Assembly (NCBI RefSeq): GCF_044763875.1
Contig: NZ_JBIWGZ010000001.1
Coordinates: 744,001 to 808,000, forward strand
DNA from: Rummeliibacillus sp044763875
Lineage (GTDB): Bacteria; Bacillota; Bacilli; Bacillales_A; Planococcaceae
Reading direction: 5' to 3'
Length of the DNA stretch: 64,000 nt
Below, piece after piece: positions 8,772 to 16,340 of the stretch (the stretch's first letter is position 1; each line of letters starts with the position of its first letter). The translations under genes were made by a program, and so were the position numbers. Under the pieces are notes generated by a model, which ran no database searches, was not told the origin of the DNA, and saw only the letters and a list, made by a program, of their open reading frames with translations.

Positions 8772-10766
8772 CTATGCAGACACTTCTTCTGTATTATTCT
8801 TTACTTCGGATTGTCTATATTTCTTTGCCCTTGTAATATTTGTTGCTAATACAACAATAGTTACGATACCTCCTGCAATACCTGTCAAAATAGAAGGTTC
8901 GATTAATAAGAATGCTGCAATAAACATTCCAATACGTTCGATTATTTTTAACTTGATATTAAAGAAGTTAAAAGTAGCTACTGACAAAGCAAATACTCCT
9001 AGTAATGTTGTTAAAAAAGCAATAATAACATCTACAATTGCAGCTGGATCACCAGTTGTCGTTTGCGTTACTAATGCTGGATTATAAACAATCATAAATG
9101 GTAGCAAGAAACCTGGTAAACAAAGCTTCACTGCTGTCCATGATGTTTGCATAGCATCCGCTCTAGCAATACCTGCTGCTGTATATGAGGCAAGAGCTAC
9201 AGGTGGTGTTATATTGGACAATGCCCCAAACCAAAATACAAAGAAATGTGCTGCAATCGGATTTACCCCAGCTTCAATTAATGCAGGTGCTGCTGTAACA
9301 GCAACAACAATATATAAAGCTGTAGAAGGTAATCCCATACTTAAAACAATACTTGTAATCATTATTAATAATAAAATAACTGCTAGATTATTGCCTGATA
9401 GTTCAATTATATTATAAGCCAAAGTTGATCCTAAACCTGTCATTGTTATAACAGCTATAATAATTCCTACTACAGAACACGCTACAGAAACTTGAATTGC
9501 ACCACGTGCACCCTCTATTAATGCAATTGTTGCCTTTTTGATATCAATTCGATTTGTTTTATCCTTTGTAAGCCAACTAGCAACAATACTCGAAATTATT
9601 CCCGCGAAACCTGCAAATAATGCTGTTTTCCCAATCATAAGTGTCACGATAATTACAATGATTGGAATTATCAAGATACCTCTTTCTTTAATTACTTGTA
9701 AAACATCAGGTATATTTTCTTTACTAATTCCTTTTAACCCTTGTTTTTTAGCTTCAATATCTATAGCAATTATTAATGAAGCATAGTAAAGTAATGCTGG
9801 CACTATAGCAGCGAGTACTATTACGTTATAACCTACGCCTAAAAAACCTGCCATAATAAATGCTGCTGCACCCATAATTGGTGGCATAATCATCCCACCA
9901 GTAGAAGCAGCGGCCTCAACTGCAGCTGCAAAACGTGGTTTTAATCCTAGTTTTTTCATAAGAGGAATAGTAAATGTCCCCGTAGTTGCAACGTTCGCAA
10001 CAGCTGAACCACTCAACATACCTGTAAGAGCGGATGAGATTACCGCTACTTGTGCAGGGCCCCCTCTTCGCTGTCCAGCTATAGCCATTGCAACATCATT
10101 AAATAAACGTGTTGCTCCACTAGAATTTAGAAAGGCACCAAATAAGATGAAAATCACAATATAAGTAGTCGCGATTGAAAAAGTCATACCAAAAATACCT
10201 TCAGTTGTCATATATAAACGATATAAGATCCTTTTAAACGTAAATCCAGCGTGACCAAACATCCCTGGGAACCAAGGTCCAAAGTATGCAAAGAATAGAG
10301 CAATAAACGATAGGATTGGTATAAATAGTCCAATTGCACGCCGAGCTACTTCAAGCAATACAACGATAGCAATGAATGCAAACACATAATCAACAGTTGT
10401 AGGCTCTGACATCTTAACATTATGAATAGTATAATAATTAAAGAGAATATATAACCCTCCAGATAACCCCAATACCACCCATACATAATCTACAATACTA
10501 GCTTTAGTTCTACTAGATTTCTTTGTTGCAGGATAGAGTAAAAATGTAAGAACCGTTATGAATGTAAAAAATATCGCGTTTCTGTACATTTCCTGGATAT
10601 TCATAAACCCATTCACATAGATAGAAAATGCAGATAACGTAAAACAAAGTATCGCTGTAACTAATCCTAAGGTACCAGAAAGTTGACGAAGGCCACCCCC
10701 TGCCTCTTTATCACTTTCTAATACTTCGTTTACATCAAAATCTTCTTTCTTCTTATTAAATAGCAA
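8772..10766 (-). CDS. TRAP transporter fused small/large permease (TAXI type)
   Basis: The 664-residue membrane protein fuses the DctQ-like small subunit (first five or so helices) with the DctM-like large subunit. The large subunit shows the conserved GAFLNSSGATRLFNDVA and AAASTGGMIMPPIMGAAAFI blocks. Fused permeases of this kind pair with TAXI-type binding proteins, and the TAXI gene lies 45 bases upstream. The pair imports an organic acid by sodium or proton symport. Start is TTG with AAAGGGGTG upstream. The regulator follows after 20 bases. Substrate is not readable from sequence; a 2-hydroxyacid or dicarboxylate is inferred from the downstream oxidases. Confidence 0.9.
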   Translation of the reverse strand: MLFNKKKEDFDVNEVLESDKEAGGGLRQLSGTLGLVTAILCFTLSAFSIYVNGFMNIQEMYRNAIFFTFITVLTFLLYPATKKSSRTKASIVDYVWVVLGLSGGLYILFNYYTIHNVKMSEPTTVDYVFAFIAIVVLLEVARRAIGLFIPILSFIALFFAYFGPWFPGMFGHAGFTFKRILYRLYMTTEGIFGMTFSIATTYIVIFILFGAFLNSSGATRLFNDVAMAIAGQRRGGPAQVAVISSALTGMLSGSAVANVATTGTFTIPLMKKLGLKPRFAAAVEAAASTGGMIMPPIMGAAAFIMAGFLGVGYNVIVLAAIVPALLYYASLIIAIDIEAKKQGLKGISKENIPDVLQVIKERGILIIPIIVIIVTLMIGKTALFAGFAGIISSIVASWLTKDKTNRIDIKKATIALIEGARGAIQVSVACSVVGIIIAVITMTGLGSTLAYNIIELSGNNLAVILLLIMITSIVLSMGLPSTALYIVVAVTAAPALIEAGVNPIAAHFFVFWFGALSNITPPVALASYTAAGIARADAMQTSWTAVKLCLPGFLLPFMIVYNPALVTQTTTGDPAAIVDVIIAFLTTLLGVFALSVATFNFFNIKLKIIERIGMFIAAFLLIEPSILTGIAGGIVTIVVLATNITRAKKYRQSEVKNNTEEVSA

Positions 10767-10811
10767 TTTAATACACCCCTTTGTTTAAAAATGAATTCGA
10801 TAACCCCAAAC

Positions 10812-11807
10812 TTATTTTTTCACTTCTGGAGGGATTAATTTTTCAGGTATTTCTAAACCAACCTCTTTAAAATAACGATATGCCCCTTTATGTAAAGGGA
10901 TTGGTATTCCATTTAGAGCTGTTTCAAGTTGAATCTCATTAGCAGAATTATGCACTTTATGCACTTCATCTAAATTTTCATACATAGTTTTTGTTAACTT
11001 ATAAACAATTTCTTCGTCTAATTCTGTTGTCGTAGCTAAAAAATTTGGTTGTGCGATTGTTTTAATTTCTTTATCAATTCCTGTATATGTCCCAGCTGGA
11101 ATTACATATCGAAACCATGCATTATATAATTTATTGATACTTTCTAATTGTTCATCGGTTACATCTAATACACTTGCTTTTACGCCTGATGCTGACATAT
11201 CCATAATTGCTGAAACCGGTACACCTGCTGATATGGATCCACCATTTAGACGACCATCACGCATTGCAGATATCGCATCATCATAGCCTAAATATTCTGG
11301 TTTAATATCTTTTTTAGTTATACCTAAACCTTTCATCATTACAAGTGTAGATTGCTCGGTACCACTTGCCTGTGGACCAACTGAAAATGATTTCCCTTTA
11401 ATATCAGAAATTGTTCCTGTTTTAACTTGATCTTCCATTAAAACAAAGTGTTCAACATTAGACCATAACATCGAAATAGAACGAAGATCTTTGTAAGGTC
11501 TTCCCTCAAATGAATCCCCTCGACCTTCATACGCTTGAACACCAATTAACCCCTGTAAGATTGCAATTTTTGCCTCACCATTTCTTAATAGTTGGATATT
11601 TTCAACAGAACCTGCTGAAGATTGCCCTGTAGCTTGTACCTTATCTTCCTTTAATAACGAAGTCCATAAATTTCCTAATCCGACTCCAATTGGGTAGTAA
11701 GTACCTCCAGATGATGCGGTTGCAATATTGATGAATTCACGTTTTTCAACACAACCGCTTAATACAATAGATGTCATTAGTAGTAATAACAAAAGCCCTC
11801 TTTTCAT
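10812..11807 (-). CDS. TAXI-family TRAP transporter solute-binding lipoprotein
   Basis: The 331-residue protein starts with a lipoprotein signal peptide (hydrophobic run, lipobox LSGC with Cys19) and then IATASSGGTYYPIGVGLG, the hallmark of TAXI binding proteins. The mature protein is anchored outside the membrane and delivers its ligand to the fused permease encoded next. Known TAXI ligands include glutamate and 2-oxoglutarate-like acids, which would fit the 2-hydroxyglutarate oxidase in the same locus; the ligand here is inferred. ATG start with AAAGGGGAG upstream. This is the first gene behind the regulated promoter at 11869-11898. Confidence 0.9.
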   Translation of the reverse strand: MKRGLLLLLLMTSIVLSGCVEKREFINIATASSGGTYYPIGVGLGNLWTSLLKEDKVQATGQSSAGSVENIQLLRNGEAKIAILQGLIGVQAYEGRGDSFEGRPYKDLRSISMLWSNVEHFVLMEDQVKTGTISDIKGKSFSVGPQASGTEQSTLVMMKGLGITKKDIKPEYLGYDDAISAMRDGRLNGGSISAGVPVSAIMDMSASGVKASVLDVTDEQLESINKLYNAWFRYVIPAGTYTGIDKEIKTIAQPNFLATTTELDEEIVYKLTKTMYENLDEVHKVHNSANEIQLETALNGIPIPLHKGAYRYFKEVGLEIPEKLIPPEVKK

Positions 11808-11839
11808 TTTTATCTCCCCTTTGTTCAGAAATAGCTAAT

Positions 11840-11853
11840 TGAAAACGTTTTCT
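11840..11853. promoter_or_regulatory. cre-like site (CcpA)
   Basis: TGAAAACGTTTTCT matches the catabolite responsive element consensus TGWAANCGNTNWCA with one mismatch at the end. It lies 33-46 bases upstream of the TAXI start codon and downstream of the inferred -10 box, a position where CcpA would block transcription when preferred sugars are present. Confidence 0.65.
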
Positions 11854-11858
11854 ATAAC

Positions 11859-11869
11859 TTGTATTACAA
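11859..11869. promoter_or_regulatory. FadR-type operator
   Basis: TTGTATTACAA is a perfect palindrome around one central base and fits the GntR/FadR pattern tNGTNNNACNa. It abuts the inferred -10 box, so binding of the GntR regulator encoded at 8047-8751 would block the operon promoter. Confidence 0.6.
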
Positions 11870-11898
11870 ATATACAACATTACAAATTTAGAAATCAA
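11869..11898 (-). promoter_or_regulatory. SigA-type promoter of the TRAP/2-hydroxyacid operon
   Basis: On the minus strand TTGATT (11893-11898) and TATATT (11869-11874) are separated by 18 bases. The operator and the cre-like site follow immediately downstream. Confidence 0.5.
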
Positions 11899-12284
11899 TA
11901 TTTTTTGAAAATTTTGTTAATATTTTTTTAGAATCAACTAACGGGGCATCTTAGTTAAAGATGAATCCTATTATTGGTTCGAATTTAATGTAGTTATATG
12001 GTGAATTCAAATTGGAGGAAAATTGATTTATAAACAATAAATAAATTTCTGTTAGTTGAGCTAGAGTAATTCTACAAAATTCCTACAAAATGCTTGGAGC
12101 AGGTTAACTAAAAAATAGAAAGCACTTTCGATTTAGATCCATGGCAGATATGTATCTCTATTGGTTCCGTCGGCTTGAATAAGAAAAGGATTAAGCTTTG
12201 ATAAACGTGTAGAGCAAATGCAAATTCAGCTTGTCAAAAGTTTAATTATACAAAGTTGAAATGTTTAGAAGTGCATAAGAAAAG
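11899..12284. other. Gene-free spacer
   Basis: This stretch holds an inverted, degraded relative of repeat family R3 near 11937-11960. No open frame with a start and ribosome binding site was found, and I see no other feature. Confidence 0.5.
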
Positions 12285-12304
12285 ACCTCAGTTTTGTGAG
12301 GTCA
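12281..12304 (-). terminator. Terminator overlapping the stop codon of the 2'-5' RNA ligase-like gene
   Basis: GACCTCA/TGAGGTC forms a 7 bp stem with a TTTTGT-type loop, followed on the minus strand by TTTTCTT. The TGA stop codon lies inside the stem. Confidence 0.65.
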
Positions 12305-12853
12305 TTTGCTTAAAGCGATATCTAAATATTTATCATATCTTTTCTTTTCAATGTTTAGTTCATAAATTCTAATAAAACTCACTTCAAAATTGGGATAAGG
12401 AGTCAATTCTTTATCTACTAATCCTTCCATATCTTTTAGTTCTTTTTTTGATAGTCCAGTAGAAATATTTCCACCGTACTTTCCTTTCCCCAATGTTACG
12501 TGGGGTACAAAGGCATCAAGTTCAAAATAACTCTTTATTAAGTCCTCTGATGGTGAAATTTCTTTCACTTTTTTTTGATGTAAATTGTGTAAATTATTTG
12601 AGTTAACGCTCAAATATAAAATGTTATCTCCAAAATACATTGGTTTATCTAATGTCACTTGAAATGGTTTGAAATTCTGGCACACTTTTCGTACTTGGTT
12701 TATCCACTTTTTATCTGGAGTTAATCCACCTTGTGCTTTCAGAGTTATATGTGGTTCTACACCTAAATAGTTAACCCATCTTCCTTGAAAATGCTTAATT
12801 CGTTCTAAATAATCTTCTGGCGGGACAATTCCAATAAAATATTCTAATTTCAT
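12302..12853 (-). CDS. 2'-5' RNA ligase/cyclic phosphodiesterase family protein
   Basis: The 183-residue protein carries the two HxT motifs that define the 2H phosphoesterase superfamily, PHITLK (H35-T37) and PHVTLG (H118-T120). Members hydrolyse or form 2',5' or cyclic phosphodiester bonds in RNA or nucleotides; the substrate here is unknown. ATG start with GAGAGGAG upstream. The gene lies alone between terminators. Confidence 0.85.
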   Translation of the reverse strand: MKLEYFIGIVPPEDYLERIKHFQGRWVNYLGVEPHITLKAQGGLTPDKKWINQVRKVCQNFKPFQVTLDKPMYFGDNILYLSVNSNNLHNLHQKKVKEISPSEDLIKSYFELDAFVPHVTLGKGKYGGNISTGLSKKELKDMEGLVDKELTPYPNFEVSFIRIYELNIEKKRYDKYLDIALSK

Positions 12854-12965
12854 TTTTCTCCTCTCCTCTCATTTCAGTTTTTTAGTGTTTTTACTCAAAA
12901 ATTCAGAACCTGCAACCAATAGAATTGTATGAAAAACAACAATTTTTTAGAAAACAACCAAATTA

Positions 12966-13000
12966 AAAGAGCTTTGTTCCTTATCCAACCAAAGCTCTTT
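12966..13000 (-). terminator. Terminator after the dinB-like gene
   Basis: AAAGAGCTTTG and CAAAGCTCTTT form an 11 bp perfect stem downstream of the DinB-family gene. Confidence 0.75.
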
Positions 13001-13029
13001 CAGCTAATATTAAGTTTATTTGTTGATTT

Positions 13030-13500
13030 TCAAAATAGATCTTTCAACATCAAATCAGATGGTACAGGCTTTTTTCCAATTTCTCTAGCCCAAACCGATA
13101 ATTGTCCCATATGATGAATTTCATGAGTTATGATGTGATGAAGGATTTTCTCATACGAAAAATGCAGTTCTTCTCCATTATTCTTTTGAAATACAAGTGT
13201 TTTCTTATCATTCCTTTCAATATAATCTAAAATAAATTGTTTAGTCACAGTTTTTGTTAACGTTGAAAATTCTTTTATTTCATTCAAACTTGCTATTGTG
13301 CTAATGTCTTTTTGAATAACCAGTGTTCCTTTCATTTGATTAATCCAAAGTTGTTCACAATCGATAACGTGAAATATATTATGGAGAATACTGCCCATTC
13401 CTCCAGTTCGTTTCTTTATAAGATCATCCTTTGAAAGATCCTCACACCAGTTAAACCAATCTTCTCTAATTTGCCAATTATACTTAAATAATTCGTACAT
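13030..13500 (-). CDS. DinB-family metal-binding protein
   Basis: The 156-residue four-helix-bundle protein has the expected metal ligands: His44 in LHNIFHVIDCE and His126/His130 in HEIHHMGQLSVW. DinB/YfiT-like proteins include thiol-dependent transferases and hydrolases; the reaction here is unknown. The ATG at 13500 has a GAAGG site upstream. The N-terminal 90 bases of this gene recur in decayed form at 14559-14652, showing that the region was duplicated. Confidence 0.85.
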   Translation of the reverse strand: MYELFKYNWQIREDWFNWCEDLSKDDLIKKRTGGMGSILHNIFHVIDCEQLWINQMKGTLVIQKDISTIASLNEIKEFSTLTKTVTKQFILDYIERNDKKTLVFQKNNGEELHFSYEKILHHIITHEIHHMGQLSVWAREIGKKPVPSDLMLKDLF

Positions 13501-13504
13501 GCCA

Positions 13505-13605
13505 TACCTTCTTTCTACGTAACCTTAAATAAGTTGAAGTTTCTGTAACGCAAATTCAATCCCTCTTCATTTGACTTTTTGGTTACAAAGTCTGCGACAT
13601 GAATA
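13505..13605 (-). pseudogene. C-terminal fragment of a HAD hydrolase gene (duplicate)
   Basis: On the minus strand it reads HVADFVTKKSNEEG and then continues in another frame with the same DNA as the C-terminus of the HAD gene at 14680-15453 (SVADFVTKKSYEDG). One base is missing in the GGATTGAATTT run. It is the other half of the duplicated dinB-HAD junction. Confidence 0.75.
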
Positions 13606-13610
13606 ACGCC

Positions 13611-14462
13611 TTATTTCGGGAGAGGATTTGTTTCATTCAAAAGGAATCCCTTAATGTATTTGTTTGCTGCTGGATCTGAAGCATGTGCATGATGTCCACC
13701 CTTTAATTCTTCTGCATATATCCCTGTATTTTTTATCTTCTTTATTTTCTTTTTAATTTTGAATTGAACTTTTGTAGGTTCTTTTTCTTGATTTCCATAG
13801 AGTATTAAGCAAGGAACTTTTAATTTTTTTGTCATTTTAGGCAAATTTGATCGATAAGCTGCCATCATCAAGCTAATTCCTTTTAAATTTATACCCGCAG
13901 GTTGATTTTTAATGGCATTTCTAATAAAAGGATTATCTTCTAATTCTAAAGTGTTAATTACCTTTAAAATGTTTTCTTCTGTTATTTCAGTTTTTGCTTC
14001 ATTCCATTCCATTTCTTTTCCTAACGCTTTTTCGCCAAAAATTTTATGAAATACATTAATAATTGGAAGAGCATAACCAACAGGTCCCATCATTTTAACA
14101 GGGAATCTAGGAAGATTTGAATAGCCAGTATCTAGTAGTATTAGTTGATTTACTCGATGTGGATAATAAATAGCGTAAGATAAGCTACAAATCCCCCCCA
14201 GTGAATGTCCGATTAAATTAACTTTTTCCAATTGATTCTCTATTATGTAATCTTCTATCCAATCTGCTATATCTTTAAGTTTTACAACCCCATCGAGGCC
14301 TTCGCTTCTACCAATGCCTGGTAAGTCTAGCATATGTGTAACGAAATTTGATTCTAATTCTTCTGCTATTTGGAGTCCAAATTCAGCTGTCCATCCAAGT
14401 CCTGGTAGGAACAGATTTATATCATTTCCTTTTCCTTTCACTATAGCAAAATGTTTTTTCAT
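13611..14462 (-). CDS. Alpha/beta-hydrolase fold protein
   Basis: The 283-residue protein has an N-terminal oxyanion-type loop (LPGLGW, residues 19-24), DLPGIGRSEG (46-55) and the nucleophile elbow GHSLGG with Ser87. A plausible catalytic His lies in GGHHAHASDP near the C-terminus. It resembles esterase/lipase-type enzymes; substrate unknown. ATG start with GGAGGGTG upstream. It lies exactly between the two copies of the dinB-HAD junction (13407-13605 and 14559-14760), which suggests that it arrived with, or was trapped by, that duplication. Confidence 0.85.
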   Translation of the reverse strand: MKKHFAIVKGKGNDINLFLPGLGWTAEFGLQIAEELESNFVTHMLDLPGIGRSEGLDGVVKLKDIADWIEDYIIENQLEKVNLIGHSLGGICSLSYAIYYPHRVNQLILLDTGYSNLPRFPVKMMGPVGYALPIINVFHKIFGEKALGKEMEWNEAKTEITEENILKVINTLELEDNPFIRNAIKNQPAGINLKGISLMMAAYRSNLPKMTKKLKVPCLILYGNQEKEPTKVQFKIKKKIKKIKNTGIYAEELKGGHHAHASDPAANKYIKGFLLNETNPLPK

Positions 14463-14558
14463 CGATTTACACCCTCCATGAATTTCAATATCTTATAAAA
14501 ACATGCAATCGTTTATATAATTAAGTAACTTCAATTAATTAACTTCTTTATATAAAAG

Positions 14559-14652
14559 TTTGTTCGTTTCATTATAAGTTCATCATTTGTAAGACCCTCA
14601 CACCACTTAAACCCATCTTCTCTTCGCCATTTCCACTTAAATATTCGTACAT
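14559..14652 (-). pseudogene. 5' fragment of a dinB-like gene (duplicate)
   Basis: The minus strand starts ATGTACGAATATTTAAGTGG, closely matching the start of the DinB gene at 13500, and continues with GTGTGAGGGTCTT and AAACGAAC matches, but with frameshifts that destroy the frame. The 5' flank of the true gene is also shared. It ends after about 31 codons. Confidence 0.75.
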
Positions 14653-14679
14653 ACTATGCCTATTTTACAAAGTATCCCC

Positions 14680-15453
14680 TTAAATAAGTTGCAGTTTCTG
14701 TAACGCAAATTCAATTCCATCTTCATATGATTTTTTGGTTACAAAATCTGCGACACTTTTTAATGTTTCATGAGCATTTCCCATTGCAATACCAAAGCCA
14801 ACTTGTTCTAGCATGTCTATATCATTTTCTCCATCCCCAAATGCTATAGCTTCTGATGGTTTTATGTTGAAGTATTCTAATACTTTTTTTATCGCAATCG
14901 ACTTCGATACATCTTGTTGCAATACATTCACAATAAATGGATGCCACCTTTTAAAAATTAAATCAGGGAAATTTTGAAGATATTTTTCAACAGTTGAATC
15001 ATCTGCATATAAGCACATTAGATATATTTCTTGAGTCACTACTTCTCCAATAATAGCCGGAAATTCATGTAGTGATAGTGTTTCATTCATTGCTTGAAGA
15101 GTAGTTGAATTTTGAATCCTATTCATAGATAGTCCCTCTGTAAAGAATAATAGACTTTGTTTATTCTCATGAGCAAAACTCTTTACAGTTTGTACAACAT
15201 CAATTGTCATTGAAGTTTTATGTATGACTCGATCTTTATGTTTAACATATGCACCATTTGCAGTAATGAATGTATCTATCCCTAATTCTCTTAGTTCTTG
15301 GCACATCGATAAAGGTCTACCCGTAGCCGCTACTAATCTTATTCCATTACTTTTTAACATTTGTATAGCTTTTTTTGTACTTGAAGAAATACAACCATCT
15401 TCGTAATTTATAAGAGTCCCATCAACATCAAAAAATATTATTTTAACATTCAT
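14680..15453 (-). CDS. Cof-type HAD-IIB family phosphatase
   Basis: The 257-residue protein has the HAD motif I DVDGTL (D9, D11), motif II VAATGR near 57-62, the Cof-type cap domain in the middle, and the motif IV GDGENDIDML near 207-216. Cof-like enzymes dephosphorylate sugar phosphates, pyridoxal phosphate or flavin precursors; the target here is unknown. ATG start with AAGGAG upstream. Its C-terminal coding sequence is duplicated at 13505-13605. Confidence 0.9.
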   Translation of the reverse strand: MNVKIIFFDVDGTLINYEDGCISSSTKKAIQMLKSNGIRLVAATGRPLSMCQELRELGIDTFITANGAYVKHKDRVIHKTSMTIDVVQTVKSFAHENKQSLLFFTEGLSMNRIQNSTTLQAMNETLSLHEFPAIIGEVVTQEIYLMCLYADDSTVEKYLQNFPDLIFKRWHPFIVNVLQQDVSKSIAIKKVLEYFNIKPSEAIAFGDGENDIDMLEQVGFGIAMGNAHETLKSVADFVTKKSYEDGIEFALQKLQLI

Positions 15454-15940
15454 TATTATCTCCTTCAGTGAATTTATACACTTTTCTGATAATTATTAAT
15501 AATATAACAATTTATCGTCTTATTCCACCATTCGGTTAAAATAGATATTTTATGTAATTAGCTTTAAACTGATCGTGATCCTCTTGAAGGAAAATGAATA
15601 AAATAGAGCCAAGAAAAAAGCGATTTTTCATTCAAAATCGCCTTTTTTTGTAAAAATTGTTTTATAAGATTGAAAAACGAAAATTTTTCAATCTCCTCTA
15701 TCACAAGTGGTGTTTTTAAATTATTTACATTGTAACTGGTTTAAAGGGATAAATTTATTTGATTTTATAATTAAATAATTGTGTCTTCTTTAAAATGAGC
15801 AATGGAAGGGTTGTCAAGAAATTTATCAACCTTGTTTCACTCCCTTTGATACAATTTATTGTCTATATTTGTACCTTTAACTACACCATTCATGGAAACA
15901 ATCATATTTTACAATGAGCAAGAAATGGGAGGTGATAGGT
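15454..15940. other. Gene-free spacer with an orphan terminator
   Basis: The gap contains a strong hairpin at 15614-15649 (AAGCGATTTT/AAAATCGCCTT with T-runs on both sides), although no gene ends there. The rest is AT-rich; the promoter of the plus-strand gene at 15941 must lie here but I cannot place it with confidence. Confidence 0.5.
15614..15649. terminator. Orphan bidirectional terminator-like hairpin
   Basis: GCGATTTT (15620-15627) pairs with AAAATCGC (15634-15641), flanked by an A-run and a T-run. Neither adjacent gene ends here, so it may remain from a lost gene. Confidence 0.6.
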
Positions 15941-16297
15941 ATGTCAACTAATTGGCTCAAAGTATCTGCCTTATATCTAGCTGTTGGAGTTGCTTTAGGT
16001 ATTTATATGTATGCCACATGCAACTATGAATGGGTAGCATATATTCATATTCTCATATTCGGATGGTTGACTAACGCTGTAATTGGTACACTGTATATGT
16101 GTCACAAATGTTTAGGAAAATCAGATTTAGCTAAAGCACAATTCTGGTTATTCAATATTGGTTTAATCGTTTTCTTAGTGGGATTACTGTTTATCAGTCC
16201 TGCTTATTGTGGAACTTGGATCTATATTGGTGCTATTTCTGTAGCGCTTTCAGTATTCTTGTTCGTCATAAATATCTTCAGTAATTTAAGAACATAA
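15941..16297 (+). CDS. Small haem-copper-oxidase-subunit-I-like membrane protein
   Basis: This 118-residue protein has four hydrophobic helices. Its start (MSTNWLKVSALYLAVGVALG) and the HILIFGWLTNAVIGTLY segment resemble the short single-domain proteins annotated as cytochrome-c-oxidase or cbb3 subunit I-like. It is far too short to be a catalytic subunit. The ATG at 15941 is preferred over one 27 bases upstream because GGGAGGTGAT lies between them. Several Cys residues (CNYEW, CHKC, YCGTW) are notable. Function is unknown; a role in haem or nitric-oxide chemistry is only a guess. Confidence 0.65.
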   Translation: MSTNWLKVSALYLAVGVALGIYMYATCNYEWVAYIHILIFGWLTNAVIGTLYMCHKCLGKSDLAKAQFWLFNIGLIVFLVGLLFISPAYCGTWIYIGAISVALSVFLFVINIFSNLRT

Positions 16298-16301
16298 TTA
16301 G

Positions 16302-16340
16302 AAAAAGCAGATTCCATGTTAATTTGGAATCTGCTTTTTT
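16302..16340. terminator. Bidirectional terminator
   Basis: AAAAGCAGATTCC and GGAATCTGCTTTTTT form a 13 bp stem between the convergent small membrane protein gene and the adenine deaminase gene. Confidence 0.85.
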
